From: Bacillus massilinigeriensis
GTDB lineage: Bacteria > Bacillota > Bacilli > Bacillales > Cytobacillaceae
Reading direction: 5' to 3'
Assembly: GCF_900117315.1 (NCBI RefSeq)
Contig: NZ_LT630337.1
Span: 233,219-297,218 of the forward strand
DNA: 64,000 nucleotides
Part shown: positions 27,092 to 35,364 of the stretch, piece by piece
How positions within the stretch are numbered: position 1 is the stretch's first letter
How the letters are laid out: the number at the start of each line of letters is the position of its first letter
The notes under the pieces: model-generated
What the model was told of the DNA's origin: nothing
What the model saw: the letters and a program-made list of their open reading frames with translations, nothing else
The model's database searches: none
Translations under genes and position numbers: made by a program

Positions 27092-28015
27092 TTAAGCGGA
27101 GGTGGAGTTACTCATGACTGTCATTGGACTTTTCTTTATTTTGGAGGAGATGGCCACTCCGGCAATGACAATGATTCCACCAACTATTTGATACCATTCA
27201 ATCGTTTCATCTGTTAACAAAGGTGCTAAGATGGCAGCAAAGACAGGAAGGAGATTTAAGTAGTTTCCTGCCCTTGCTGCTCCAACCTTGGCTACACCAA
27301 TATTCCACGATAAAAAGGCGATAATTGCAGCAAAAAAGCCTACATAGAACAATATACTAATTGAACTTATATTCCAGATAAATGGCTGGGTTGAAAAACC
27401 AAGCTCAAAGAGGCTGAATGGAACAAGCAAAATCAATCCAATAAAAGTAGTTATATAGAATGTTGAATAGATTGGTAGTATGTGCGCATATTTTTTCAAA
27501 TAAATCGAATAGAGAGCCCAAACAAAAACCGCTAGTAATACAAGAAGATCCCCTTTATTAAAAGAAAAGGATGCCAGGTTTTCGATGGAGCCCTTTGCCA
27601 TGATAAAAAGTACTCCAATGATTGAGAAAATAATTCCGAGGATTTGCGCCCCTGCAACTCTTTCTGAAAGGATAATGACAGACAAAATCGCAATAAAGAT
27701 AGGGGTAATTGGGTTAATTACCGCCGCATTAATGGATGTTGTCCAATGTAATGAAAGATAGAGAAGGGTATTATAGCCGGAAATTCCTGTAATTGAAAAT
27801 AGCAATAACACCCACTTATTCTGCCATAGAATTTGACGATCTCTAATAAGGCTCTTATACATAAATGGGGTCAATAGGAGAAAAGCGATGACCCAGCGCA
27901 TAAGGGAAAAAGTAAAGGGAGGAAAATAATCCTTGGCAATACTTCCAACTACAAAATTCCCTCCCCAAATAACATTGGCCAAAACAAGTAGTAAATATGG
28001 ATATTTTTCTTTCAT
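27092..28015 (-). CDS. EamA/DMT-family membrane transporter
   Basis: A 307-residue protein with about ten membrane segments and two EamA repeats (LLLVLANVIWGGNFVVGSI begins the first). Likely a metabolite exporter; substrate unknown. AAGGAAG lies seven bases before the ATG. It is divergent from cas9, with a 244-base AT-rich gap in which I could not assign a convincing cas promoter. Confidence 0.85.
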   Translation of the reverse strand: MKEKYPYLLLVLANVIWGGNFVVGSIAKDYFPPFTFSLMRWVIAFLLLTPFMYKSLIRDRQILWQNKWVLLLFSITGISGYNTLLYLSLHWTTSINAAVINPITPIFIAILSVIILSERVAGAQILGIIFSIIGVLFIMAKGSIENLASFSFNKGDLLVLLAVFVWALYSIYLKKYAHILPIYSTFYITTFIGLILLVPFSLFELGFSTQPFIWNISSISILFYVGFFAAIIAFLSWNIGVAKVGAARAGNYLNLLPVFAAILAPLLTDETIEWYQIVGGIIVIAGVAISSKIKKSPMTVMSNSTSA

Positions 28016-28259
28016 GTAATAACTTCCTTTTCAATTGATGATATGAATTTGAGAGAAATATTTTAGTAATATTTTTATTATAGTATATGTTGTTTGTTGT
28101 TTTTGGAATTTTTGCAAAAATTATTTTGAAGTAAAAGATTTTTGCTACTATGGAACTAAATTTCACATTTATGTATGTTACAATTAATATGAATATACTT
28201 TATTTTCCATCGTAGATTAGGCAATAATTATTAAATAAATTTCTGAAAGGATGGTAGAG

Positions 28260-31200
28260 GTGAATAAAGTACTTGGTCTTGATATAGGTATTTCATCTGT
28301 AGGATGGGGAATTATTAATCAAGAAACAGGAGAAATCATCGACGCTGGGGTCAGATTATTTGAGGAGGCAACAAGAAACGCAAATGAAGATCGCCGTCAT
28401 TTTCGTGGTTCTAGACGTTTAAAAAGGAGAAGATCACATCGTTTAGAGCGAGCCCGTCAATTATTTGAGGAATACGGACTACCTACTTTTGCAATAGGAG
28501 TCATAGATCCTTACAATGCTAGATATCAAGCCATCTATGGAGAGGTTACTAAAGAGGAATTAGTTGCTGCATTATATCATCTTGTTAAGAAAAGAGGGAC
28601 AAGTCTTGATGCACCAGAAGATGATAATACAAGTGGTAATGAACTTTCTACAAAAGAACAATTGAATAGAAATAGAAAGCTACTGGAAAAGAAATTTATA
28701 TGTGAAATCCAATTAGATCGACTTTCAAATAGGCAGGAAAAAATGAGAAATCACGAAAATCGTTTTCAAACAAAAGATTATGTTAAAGAAGCAAAAGCTA
28801 TTCTAGTGAAACAAAAGCAAGTTTATCCTGAAATAACAGAAGATTTTATTAATAGATATATAAATCTAATAGAAAAAAGAAGAGAATATTATGAGGGTCC
28901 AGGATCTCCAAAGTCTCCAACTAAATATGGTTCTTATTCAATTGATAAAGAGGGCAAACTTATTTATACCTCTATGATTGATAAAATGCGAGGTAAGTGT
29001 ACATATTTTCCAGAGGAACCACGGGTTGCCAAAATGTCATTTACAGCAGATTTATTTAATTTGTTAAGTGGAGATTTAAATAAATTGCAAATTAATGGGG
29101 AGTATTTAACTTATGATGACAAATATTACCTAGTTGAACAATTTATCAAAAAAGGGAAAAATCTAACTTTGTTGCAAATATTAAAATATAAAGGTGTTAC
29201 AGAAGATGCTGATGTTGTTGGATATAGGAAAGACTTAAAGACGGATAAACCAACCTTTACAGAATTTAAAGGTTATAAGGAATTATTAAAAATAGTAAAT
29301 GAAAATCAGCTTCCAATTGAAATGCTAGATGATGTCAATTTGCTAGATAATATTGTAGAAATCCTAACTGCTGAAAAATCGTATCAACGGCGGGAAAAGC
29401 AATTAAAAAAATTATTCTACAAATATGATGATGATACAACTAACAAAATAGTGAATGCCTTAAAAGAAAGTACGAAGTTTACAGGTTATCACTCACTTTC
29501 AAAAAAAGTCATAAATCTAGCTTTAGAAGAATTATGGTATACAAATAAAAATCAAATGCAAATTTTTGCAGAAATGGGCTTAGATCAGAAACGTTTATCG
29601 AAAATGAACCAATATCAAAAAATATTCTTCGATGATGATGCTATCTTAAGCACAGTAGCTAAACGGGCTCACAGGGAAGCAATTAAAATTGTGAATAAAG
29701 TACGTGAGCGATATGGAGAATTATCTGCAATAGTTGTAGAGACCGCAAAAGAGAAAAATAGTGAGGAAAAAAGAAAACAATATGCCAATTTCCAAAAACA
29801 AATTGGAAAACATGAAAAGGAAATGGCCAAGCTACTGGGAGTAAAGTCTTTAACTGATTTACATTTGAATAGTAAGCAACATCTCGCATTAAAACTTTGG
29901 GAATCACAAGATGGGAAATGCATTTATTCTGGAAAAAGTATCTCAATCCATGATATTGTAGCAAATCCATATTTATTTGAAATTGATCACATCCTACCGG
30001 TATCCTTGTCTTTCGATGATAGTCAAGCAAATAAAGTGCTATGCTTTCATGGAGAAAACCAAAGTAAAGGACAAAAGACACCTTTTCAGTACTTCTCTTC
30101 TGGAAAAGCATCAAGAACATTTGACCAGTATAAAGTGGAAGTATTAAATCTTTATAAAAGTAGAAAGATTTCTAGCAAGAAAAAGGACTATTTACTTGAA
30201 CAAAGAGATATTGAGCATAACGAGGAGTTACAAAAGGATTTCATTAACAGAAATTTAGTGGATACACAATATGCAATGAGAACCTTTTCAATGACTCTAC
30301 GTTCATTCTTCAACAGTCATGAAATTGATACGAAGGTTCTCTCCATTAGAGGTTCGTTTACAGCAGCTTTGAGAAGAAGAGCAAAATTAAATAAAGATCG
30401 GGATGAAAGCTATGCTCATCATGCAATCGATGCATTAATTGTTGCAGCTATGGGAAGAATGCCAATTTTTGAATTCCTTAAAGACTTTAACATGAATGAA
30501 GAAGGAGTAATGTTTCATAATGGAACTGGGGAAATACTTGAAGAGGATGAATTTTATAACCATAATTTTATTTACTTTTTAAGAAACTTAATGAACTATG
30601 AATCTAAAATAAAGTACTCTCATAAGGTAGATCGTAAAGTGAACCGGGCGATGTCAAACCAAACTATTTATGGAACGAGAGAAAAGGATGGGGATATTTT
30701 CTATTTGGGAAAAGTATCAAACATTTACCAATTGGACAAAAACAGCGTGCGCCCATTATTAAAAAGAATCTCCAAAAGTCCTGAAAGTTTTCTCATAGCA
30801 CAGCACAATCCAGAGTTATTTGCTCTTATTCAAAAGATTACGAAGGAATATGAGAATGCAGATAATCCATTTAAAGCATATTATGAAGATCACGGTTATA
30901 TTATGAAGGATGGGAAAGTACCAGTAAAAACCCTAAGATATTATGATAGAAAACTTGGGGTTCATATGAAGATTACTAATAAATATCCTGGTGCAAGAAA
31001 TGATGTAGTGTTACTAAGTATAAAAGGATTGAGAATAGATATTTATAAAAATAAAGAAGGGAAGTACAAATATTTAGGAGTACCGTATCATTGGTTAAAA
31101 CAAGAGGGAAATCAGTATGTATTAGATATGGATAAATATAATGAAGAAAAAAGGAAAGAATATAAACAAATAGATGATAGTTATGAGTTTCAATTTAGTT

Positions 31201-31445
31201 TATATAAGAATGAGCTATTTTCATATGAAAAGAATGGAGAATTATTTTTTAGAATATTTAGAGGAGATTCGATGCCTAGACAAAATAAGATAGAAATGGA
31301 TTATGTATATAAGAGGAAAGCTGAACAAAAAGATGGATTTTTGGCCCCATCCACATTAAGCAATTTAGTTAAGTATAATGTCGATGTTTTAGGCAATACT
31401 TATAAAGTGGAAAAAGAAAATTTCAAAATATATTTACAATTATAG
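28260..31445 (+). CDS. cas9: Cas9 endonuclease, compact type II-A
   Basis: A 1061-residue crRNA/tracrRNA-guided nuclease. RuvC-I is VLGLDIGISSVGWGI with D8; the arginine-rich bridge helix follows (RGSRRLKRRRSHR). RuvC-II carries E494 (VVETAKEKN), the HNH nuclease has D576-H577 (FEIDHILPVSLSFDD), and RuvC-III has H720 and D724 (HHAIDALIVAA). All catalytic residues are present. The HNH region and C-terminal domain (EDHGYI, LRYYDRKLG) resemble the S. thermophilus CRISPR1 Cas9 rather than the large SpCas9. I start at the GTG at 28260 with AAAGGA eight bases upstream; ATG 28251 is in frame but abuts that box. Confidence 0.96.
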   Translation: MNKVLGLDIGISSVGWGIINQETGEIIDAGVRLFEEATRNANEDRRHFRGSRRLKRRRSHRLERARQLFEEYGLPTFAIGVIDPYNARYQAIYGEVTKEELVAALYHLVKKRGTSLDAPEDDNTSGNELSTKEQLNRNRKLLEKKFICEIQLDRLSNRQEKMRNHENRFQTKDYVKEAKAILVKQKQVYPEITEDFINRYINLIEKRREYYEGPGSPKSPTKYGSYSIDKEGKLIYTSMIDKMRGKCTYFPEEPRVAKMSFTADLFNLLSGDLNKLQINGEYLTYDDKYYLVEQFIKKGKNLTLLQILKYKGVTEDADVVGYRKDLKTDKPTFTEFKGYKELLKIVNENQLPIEMLDDVNLLDNIVEILTAEKSYQRREKQLKKLFYKYDDDTTNKIVNALKESTKFTGYHSLSKKVINLALEELWYTNKNQMQIFAEMGLDQKRLSKMNQYQKIFFDDDAILSTVAKRAHREAIKIVNKVRERYGELSAIVVETAKEKNSEEKRKQYANFQKQIGKHEKEMAKLLGVKSLTDLHLNSKQHLALKLWESQDGKCIYSGKSISIHDIVANPYLFEIDHILPVSLSFDDSQANKVLCFHGENQSKGQKTPFQYFSSGKASRTFDQYKVEVLNLYKSRKISSKKKDYLLEQRDIEHNEELQKDFINRNLVDTQYAMRTFSMTLRSFFNSHEIDTKVLSIRGSFTAALRRRAKLNKDRDESYAHHAIDALIVAAMGRMPIFEFLKDFNMNEEGVMFHNGTGEILEEDEFYNHNFIYFLRNLMNYESKIKYSHKVDRKVNRAMSNQTIYGTREKDGDIFYLGKVSNIYQLDKNSVRPLLKRISKSPESFLIAQHNPELFALIQKITKEYENADNPFKAYYEDHGYIMKDGKVPVKTLRYYDRKLGVHMKITNKYPGARNDVVLLSIKGLRIDIYKNKEGKYKYLGVPYHWLKQEGNQYVLDMDKYNEEKRKEYKQIDDSYEFQFSLYKNELFSYEKNGELFFRIFRGDSMPRQNKIEMDYVYKRKAEQKDGFLAPSTLSNLVKYNVDVLGNTYKVEKENFKIYLQL

Positions 31446-31461
31446 TAAAATGGGGTAAGAT
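31433..31461 (+). promoter_or_regulatory. tracrRNA promoter
   Basis: TTTACA (31433-31438) and TAAGAT (31456-31461) are separated by 17 bases. The -35 overlaps the last codons of cas9. The predicted start is near 31468, about 19 bases before the anti-repeat. Confidence 0.6.
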
Positions 31462-31467
31462 AAAAGT

Positions 31468-31570
31468 GTGATAGAGACGTCTATCGCTCTATACCGAAAA
31501 CTGGGAAGACTCTACCAAAACAAGGGTTTATCCCGAACTCAAAGCCCCATTTTTATGGGGCTTTTTCTTT
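31468..31570 (+). ncRNA. tracrRNA
   Basis: The anti-repeat at 31487-31521 is complementary to the CRISPR repeat: CTCTATACCGAAAACTG then GAAG form the upper stem, an ACTCT bulge faces AC of the repeat, and ACCAAAAC forms the lower stem with GTTTTGGT. A nexus hairpin GGGTTTATCCC follows (31524-31534), then CGAACTCAA and a U-tailed terminator hairpin (31541-31566). The order and the AAGG...CCGAA.TCAA pattern of the nexus match S. thermophilus CRISPR1 tracrRNA. Direction agrees with + strand transcription of the array. Confidence 0.9.
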
Positions 31571-31656
31571 TTTTGTGGCTTTGTTCGGTAATACTAATAG
31601 ACATTTTCCTCCAGTAAACTGAGCCTGTCAATAATTTTTTAAGGAGCGAGTAGAAG

Positions 31657-32556
31657 GTGAGCTGGAGAATAGTGTATGTCGCGGAAGCGGAAGAAATGAA
31701 ATTATATTTAGATAATTTGAAGGTTATTAAAGGAGAGCAGGAAATCTTAATCCCATTATCAGATATTCATACTATTATAGTTGATAATAGCAAAACTAAT
31801 GTAACAGGAAGATTAATGAATAAAATAACTGAATATCATATTCTCCTTATCTTTTGTGATGAAAATCATTTGCCAAACGTGTTTTCACTTGGCTTATATA
31901 GTCACTACCGGGTTTATGGAGTTCTATCACAGCAGTTAAATTGGGGAGAAGAAATACGAGGTGAAATGTGGAAAAAGATTGTCCAAATTAAAATCAACAA
32001 CCAACGATCCCTTCTCCAATATTTAAATAAAGACAAAAATGTTATCAGTAAGTTAAATCACTTTTCAGATACTGTTGAATTTGAAGATGAAACAAATAGG
32101 GAAGGTCTTGCAGCAAAAATATATTTTAACGAATTATTTGGTAGCAACTTCCGTCGTGAAAGAAAAGCTGTAGATACATATAATGCAGCATTAAATTATG
32201 GTTATATTGTTTTGCGTGCATGTTTTGCTAGGACAATTGTTGCATACGGGCTTCATCCAGCATATGGAATTGGACATCGGAATCAATTCAATGCATTTAA
32301 TCTCGTTGATGACTGTATGGAGATATTTAGACCTGTCATTGATTTATGGGTGTATATGACTGTTGGGGAAGCAGAATATTTAGATAGGAAAATGAAACAA
32401 CATTTAATTCGTCGATTAAGTGCAAAGATTAATATTGGGGATCAGAATCAAACGGTGTTAAATGCGATTGATTTATATATTCAATCCTTTATAAAGGCAA
32501 TGAATCATAATAATTTAAACATGCTGGTGTATCCTCGGGATGGCATCGCCTTATAG
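31657..32556 (+). CDS. cas1: Cas1 integrase
   Basis: A 299-residue CRISPR adaptation integrase. Metal-site residues lie in NREGLAAKIYFNELF (Glu), GIGHRNQFNAFNLVDD (His) and the DDCMEIFRP segment (Asp/Glu). The length and N-terminal beta-domain (MSWRIVYVAEAEEMKLYLDNL) match type II-A Cas1. GTG start with AAGGAG 10 bases upstream. Its end overlaps cas2 by 17 bases. Confidence 0.95.
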   Translation: MSWRIVYVAEAEEMKLYLDNLKVIKGEQEILIPLSDIHTIIVDNSKTNVTGRLMNKITEYHILLIFCDENHLPNVFSLGLYSHYRVYGVLSQQLNWGEEIRGEMWKKIVQIKINNQRSLLQYLNKDKNVISKLNHFSDTVEFEDETNREGLAAKIYFNELFGSNFRRERKAVDTYNAALNYGYIVLRACFARTIVAYGLHPAYGIGHRNQFNAFNLVDDCMEIFRPVIDLWVYMTVGEAEYLDRKMKQHLIRRLSAKINIGDQNQTVLNAIDLYIQSFIKAMNHNNLNMLVYPRDGIAL

Positions 32557-32869
32557 AGTTATGAGACTAATATTATTTTTTGATCTCCCAATGAATACAA
32601 AAGAAGAACGACGAATTTACACGAAATTTAGAAAGTATTTAATTTCAAATGGCTTCATGATGCTTCAGTTTTCTGTGTATGCAAAAATATTTCCTAATCG
32701 AATAAGTCTATATCAATATATAGAGGGGCTGAAAAGAAATCTTCCTGTAAGAGGATCGATTCGAATTATGGGTGTAACCGAAAAGCAATATGAAAAAATG
32801 TTTATTTTAGTTGGTGGAAAGACAATCCAAGAGGAAACAATTACTGATGATCCAATGGTGATATTATGA
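32540..32869 (+). CDS. cas2: Cas2
   Basis: A 109-residue Cas2, the central dimer of the Cas1-Cas2 integration complex. The MRLILFFDLPMNTKEERR N-terminus carries the conserved aspartate. Its stop codon overlaps the csn2 start (ATGATAATG), indicating coupled translation. Confidence 0.94.
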   Translation: MASPYRVMRLILFFDLPMNTKEERRIYTKFRKYLISNGFMMLQFSVYAKIFPNRISLYQYIEGLKRNLPVRGSIRIMGVTEKQYEKMFILVGGKTIQEETITDDPMVIL

Positions 32870-33427
32870 TAATGTGGAATATCATTAAAGAGGATGTTGA
32901 ATGGGAAATTGAAGTGGGACCTATTACTATATTAAAAGGACAACATGGACTATGGTATGAGTTAATTCGAATGATTGATGATTTTTTTTCAAATAAGGGT
33001 TCAATTGTTAAAATATTTGAGGATACTCAACTTCTAAACAAAAAAGATTGGGATTGCTTATTTATTCCTTTCGATTGTCATCTACTAGTAGATAAAATAA
33101 CTTCAAAATCTCCATTAAAGCCACTTCTTGAAGGAGTATGCGAAGATTTAATACTTTCCCCAGCATATAATGAATTACTTAATATTTGGGAGGAGTTAAG
33201 AGAAGAAGTTCAATTTATTAAGTCTAAGGTCGAGAAGTATGGACTAGAATTGCAATTAGAAAGTTTTGATCTTGAACAATTAAAATCATTTCTCACATTT
33301 CATACTTTGAAAAGAAATATGACACCGATTGGTTATAAAAAATTAATGCTAGATTTGTTCATTGATAAAAATATTGAAAAGAAACAATTAATAATAATTG
33401 AATTACCAGAGCTTTATAGTAATAATA
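32866..33427 (+). pseudogene. csn2: csn2 5' part, interrupted by IS256-family element
   Basis: The first 187 codons of a long-form Csn2, the type II-A protein that forms a DNA-encircling ring and is needed for spacer acquisition. The frame continues 17 codons into the insertion sequence and stops at 33480. The native part ends ...IIIELPELYSNN. Joining base 33427 to base 34929 (dropping the element and one copy of the 8-bp duplication) gives a single frame of 320 codons reading ELYSNNNQLLDLIG across the junction. The length fits the long Csn2 group seen with S. thermophilus CRISPR1. Confidence 0.85.
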
Positions 33428-34920
33428 GAGAATGTAAAAAGTTTTGTGTAATTGGTTATACTTACCAATTAAGGAGATGATCAATTATGCAAAACAAAAC
33501 CAATGCATTAGCCAAGGAATTAGCCAAGGATTGCCGTTCGGTAGAAGATATTCAGGAAAAGTTAAAGGAACTATTCAAGGACACTATTCAACAGGTTTTT
33601 GAAGCTGAGATTGAGGAACATCTAGGTTATGCCAAACATGATAATGCGGGTGACCATAATGGTAATAGCCGCAATGGCTACAGTAAAAAAACGATTAAAT
33701 CCAAGTTCGGTAAGGCTGAATTAAATATTCCAAGAGACCGAAATGGGGAATATGAACCTCAAATCATAAAGAAATATGAAACCACTTCAAATGGATTAGA
33801 GGAACAAATTATTGGTCTTTATTCTAAAGGAATGTCCACTAGAGATATTGAAGATCAGATGAAGGATATCTATGGGATTGATGTTTCGCCTACGATGGTA
33901 AGTAAGATAACCGATAAGATTATGCCTCTGATTGTAGAATGGCAATCACGTCCATTGGAACGAGTGTATCCGATTGTATTTCTGGATGCCATTCACTTTA
34001 AAGTCAGGAAAGAAAATCGCATTGTGAATAAAGCTGCCTATAGTGTTTTAGGGATCAATCTTTTAGGTCATAAAGAGATTCTTGGAATATGGATTGGAGA
34101 AAATGAGAGTGCCAGTTTCTGGTTAGGTGTTTGTAATGACCTGAAGAATAGAGGTGTTCAGGACATCTTAATCGCCTGTAAGGACAATCTTTCAGGCTTT
34201 TCAGAAGCGATTAACTCTGTCTTTCCTCAAACCAATATTCAGCTTTGTGTCATTCACCAAATTCGCAATTCTATGAAGTATGTATCGTATAAGGAACAAA
34301 AGGCTGTCATGGCAGACTTAAAGAAAGTCTATCAAGCACTTACTTTGGAAGAGGCAGAACTTGAGTTTGTCAATTTTAAAGAAAAATGGGGCAAGAAACA
34401 TCCTATCATTATCAAATCTTGGGAGGCTAACTGGCTAGAACTTACTTCGTACTTTAGCTATCCAGCTGAGATTAGAAGGCTTATTTATACAACCAACACC
34501 ATCGAAGGCTATCACAGACAGCTTAGAAAAGTCACTAAGACCAAAACAGCTTACCCAACAGATGATTCTCTCAAGAAGATTATCTATTTGGCTACCATGG
34601 AAATTTCCAAGAAGTGGACTATGCCTATAAGAGGATGGAAAGAATGTATATCACAATTAGCTATCATCTTTGAGGACCGTATTAACGATGAACTGACTAT
34701 CTAATGGTTGGGCTAGCGCCCAAAGGTTTATCGCTTGGGTTCTCCCAAAAAGGAGGCAAAAAAGAGGAACAGAATGTCCCTCCCTTTTTGGCAGAATCCC
34801 ATTAGGTGCTCGGGTTGCTCCTCAGCATTGCCCTATCCCCCTAATGAGCAAGAGCCCTGATAAAAGTATCGCCATAGCTATTGTTAAAAATTCCAATTAC
34901 ACAAAATAATTTATACTCCC
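33428..34920 (+). mobile_element. IS256-family insertion sequence inside csn2
   Basis: A 1493-bp element. Terminal inverted repeats of 28 bp match at 22 positions, the inner 14 perfectly (TTTTGTGTAATTGG). It is flanked by the direct repeat TAATAATA at 33420-33427 and 34921-34928, the 8-bp duplication expected for this family. It carries one complete transposase gene in the same direction as csn2, so it may still be mobile. Confidence 0.93.
33487..34704 (+). CDS. IS256-family (mutator-type) transposase
   Basis: A 405-residue DDE transposase. The N-terminal part (EAEIEEHLGYAKHD, GNSRNGYSKKTIKS) and the mutator-family catalytic residues are present: Asp in FLDAIHFKV, Asp in CKDNLSGFSEAI and Glu in TTNTIEGYHRQLRK. 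The gene is full length without stops, and AAGGAGATG lies upstream of the ATG. Confidence 0.95.
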   Translation: MQNKTNALAKELAKDCRSVEDIQEKLKELFKDTIQQVFEAEIEEHLGYAKHDNAGDHNGNSRNGYSKKTIKSKFGKAELNIPRDRNGEYEPQIIKKYETTSNGLEEQIIGLYSKGMSTRDIEDQMKDIYGIDVSPTMVSKITDKIMPLIVEWQSRPLERVYPIVFLDAIHFKVRKENRIVNKAAYSVLGINLLGHKEILGIWIGENESASFWLGVCNDLKNRGVQDILIACKDNLSGFSEAINSVFPQTNIQLCVIHQIRNSMKYVSYKEQKAVMADLKKVYQALTLEEAELEFVNFKEKWGKKHPIIIKSWEANWLELTSYFSYPAEIRRLIYTTNTIEGYHRQLRKVTKTKTAYPTDDSLKKIIYLATMEISKKWTMPIRGWKECISQLAIIFEDRINDELTI

Positions 34921-34928
34921 TAATAATA

Positions 34929-35329
34929 ATCAACTATTGGATCTGATTGGGACCATTCAGCAATGTTCACATAAAGGCGTACATTTTATTATTGTATCTC
35001 AACATACTATTGAAGGAAATTGTAACTTTCTATTCGATGAAAAAATAATAAATTCAGCAAAACTAGAACTCTTAAAGAAAAAAGTCATAAATGAATTACC
35101 ATTTGTTTGCGATAAAAATATGTATAATAATGCGGAAGAGTATTTATTGCATGCTGTGGATAACTCGTATTTTAGTAAAGAATTTATTGAATTATCAATG
35201 TTATCCACAAATGAAAACGAGTCATTACTAGCTCTCCTTTTTGTTATGACGAAGAATCTAAATATTAATATTTCTCTTGATACAACAGGGGTTTCACAAA
35301 ACATAATTGAATATTTAAAGTCATATTAG
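34929..35329 (+). pseudogene. csn2: csn2 3' part
   Basis: The last 133 codons of csn2, in the frame that joins the 5' part after removal of the element. It contains LIGTIQQCSHKGVHFIIVSQHT and ends ...SQNIIEYLKSY. A TTG at 34937 could start an isolated fragment, but no ribosome site is seen. The stop codon is only 35 bases before the first CRISPR repeat. Confidence 0.82.
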
Positions 35330-35364
35330 TTATGAAAATAACAATGTGGTATAATTTACCTGAG
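35330..35364 (+). promoter_or_regulatory. CRISPR leader with extended -10 promoter
   Basis: The whole gap between csn2 and the first repeat is 35 bases. It holds TGG followed by TATAAT at 35350-35355, an extended -10 with no good -35, predicting a start within a few bases of repeat 1. The leader ends in CCTGAG at the repeat edge, resembling the short TTTGAG-type anchoring sequence described for Streptococcus type II-A leaders. Confidence 0.6.

Noticed and set aside
29683-30120. Antisense open frame of 145 codons inside cas9
   Set aside because: It lies entirely opposite the conserved HNH region, has no recognisable product and no ribosome site; a shadow of cas9 codons.
28260-35329. Type II-C classification based on the small Cas9
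   Set aside because: A long-form csn2 (split but recognisable) follows cas2, which places the locus in type II-A. No cas4 is present, so II-B is excluded too.
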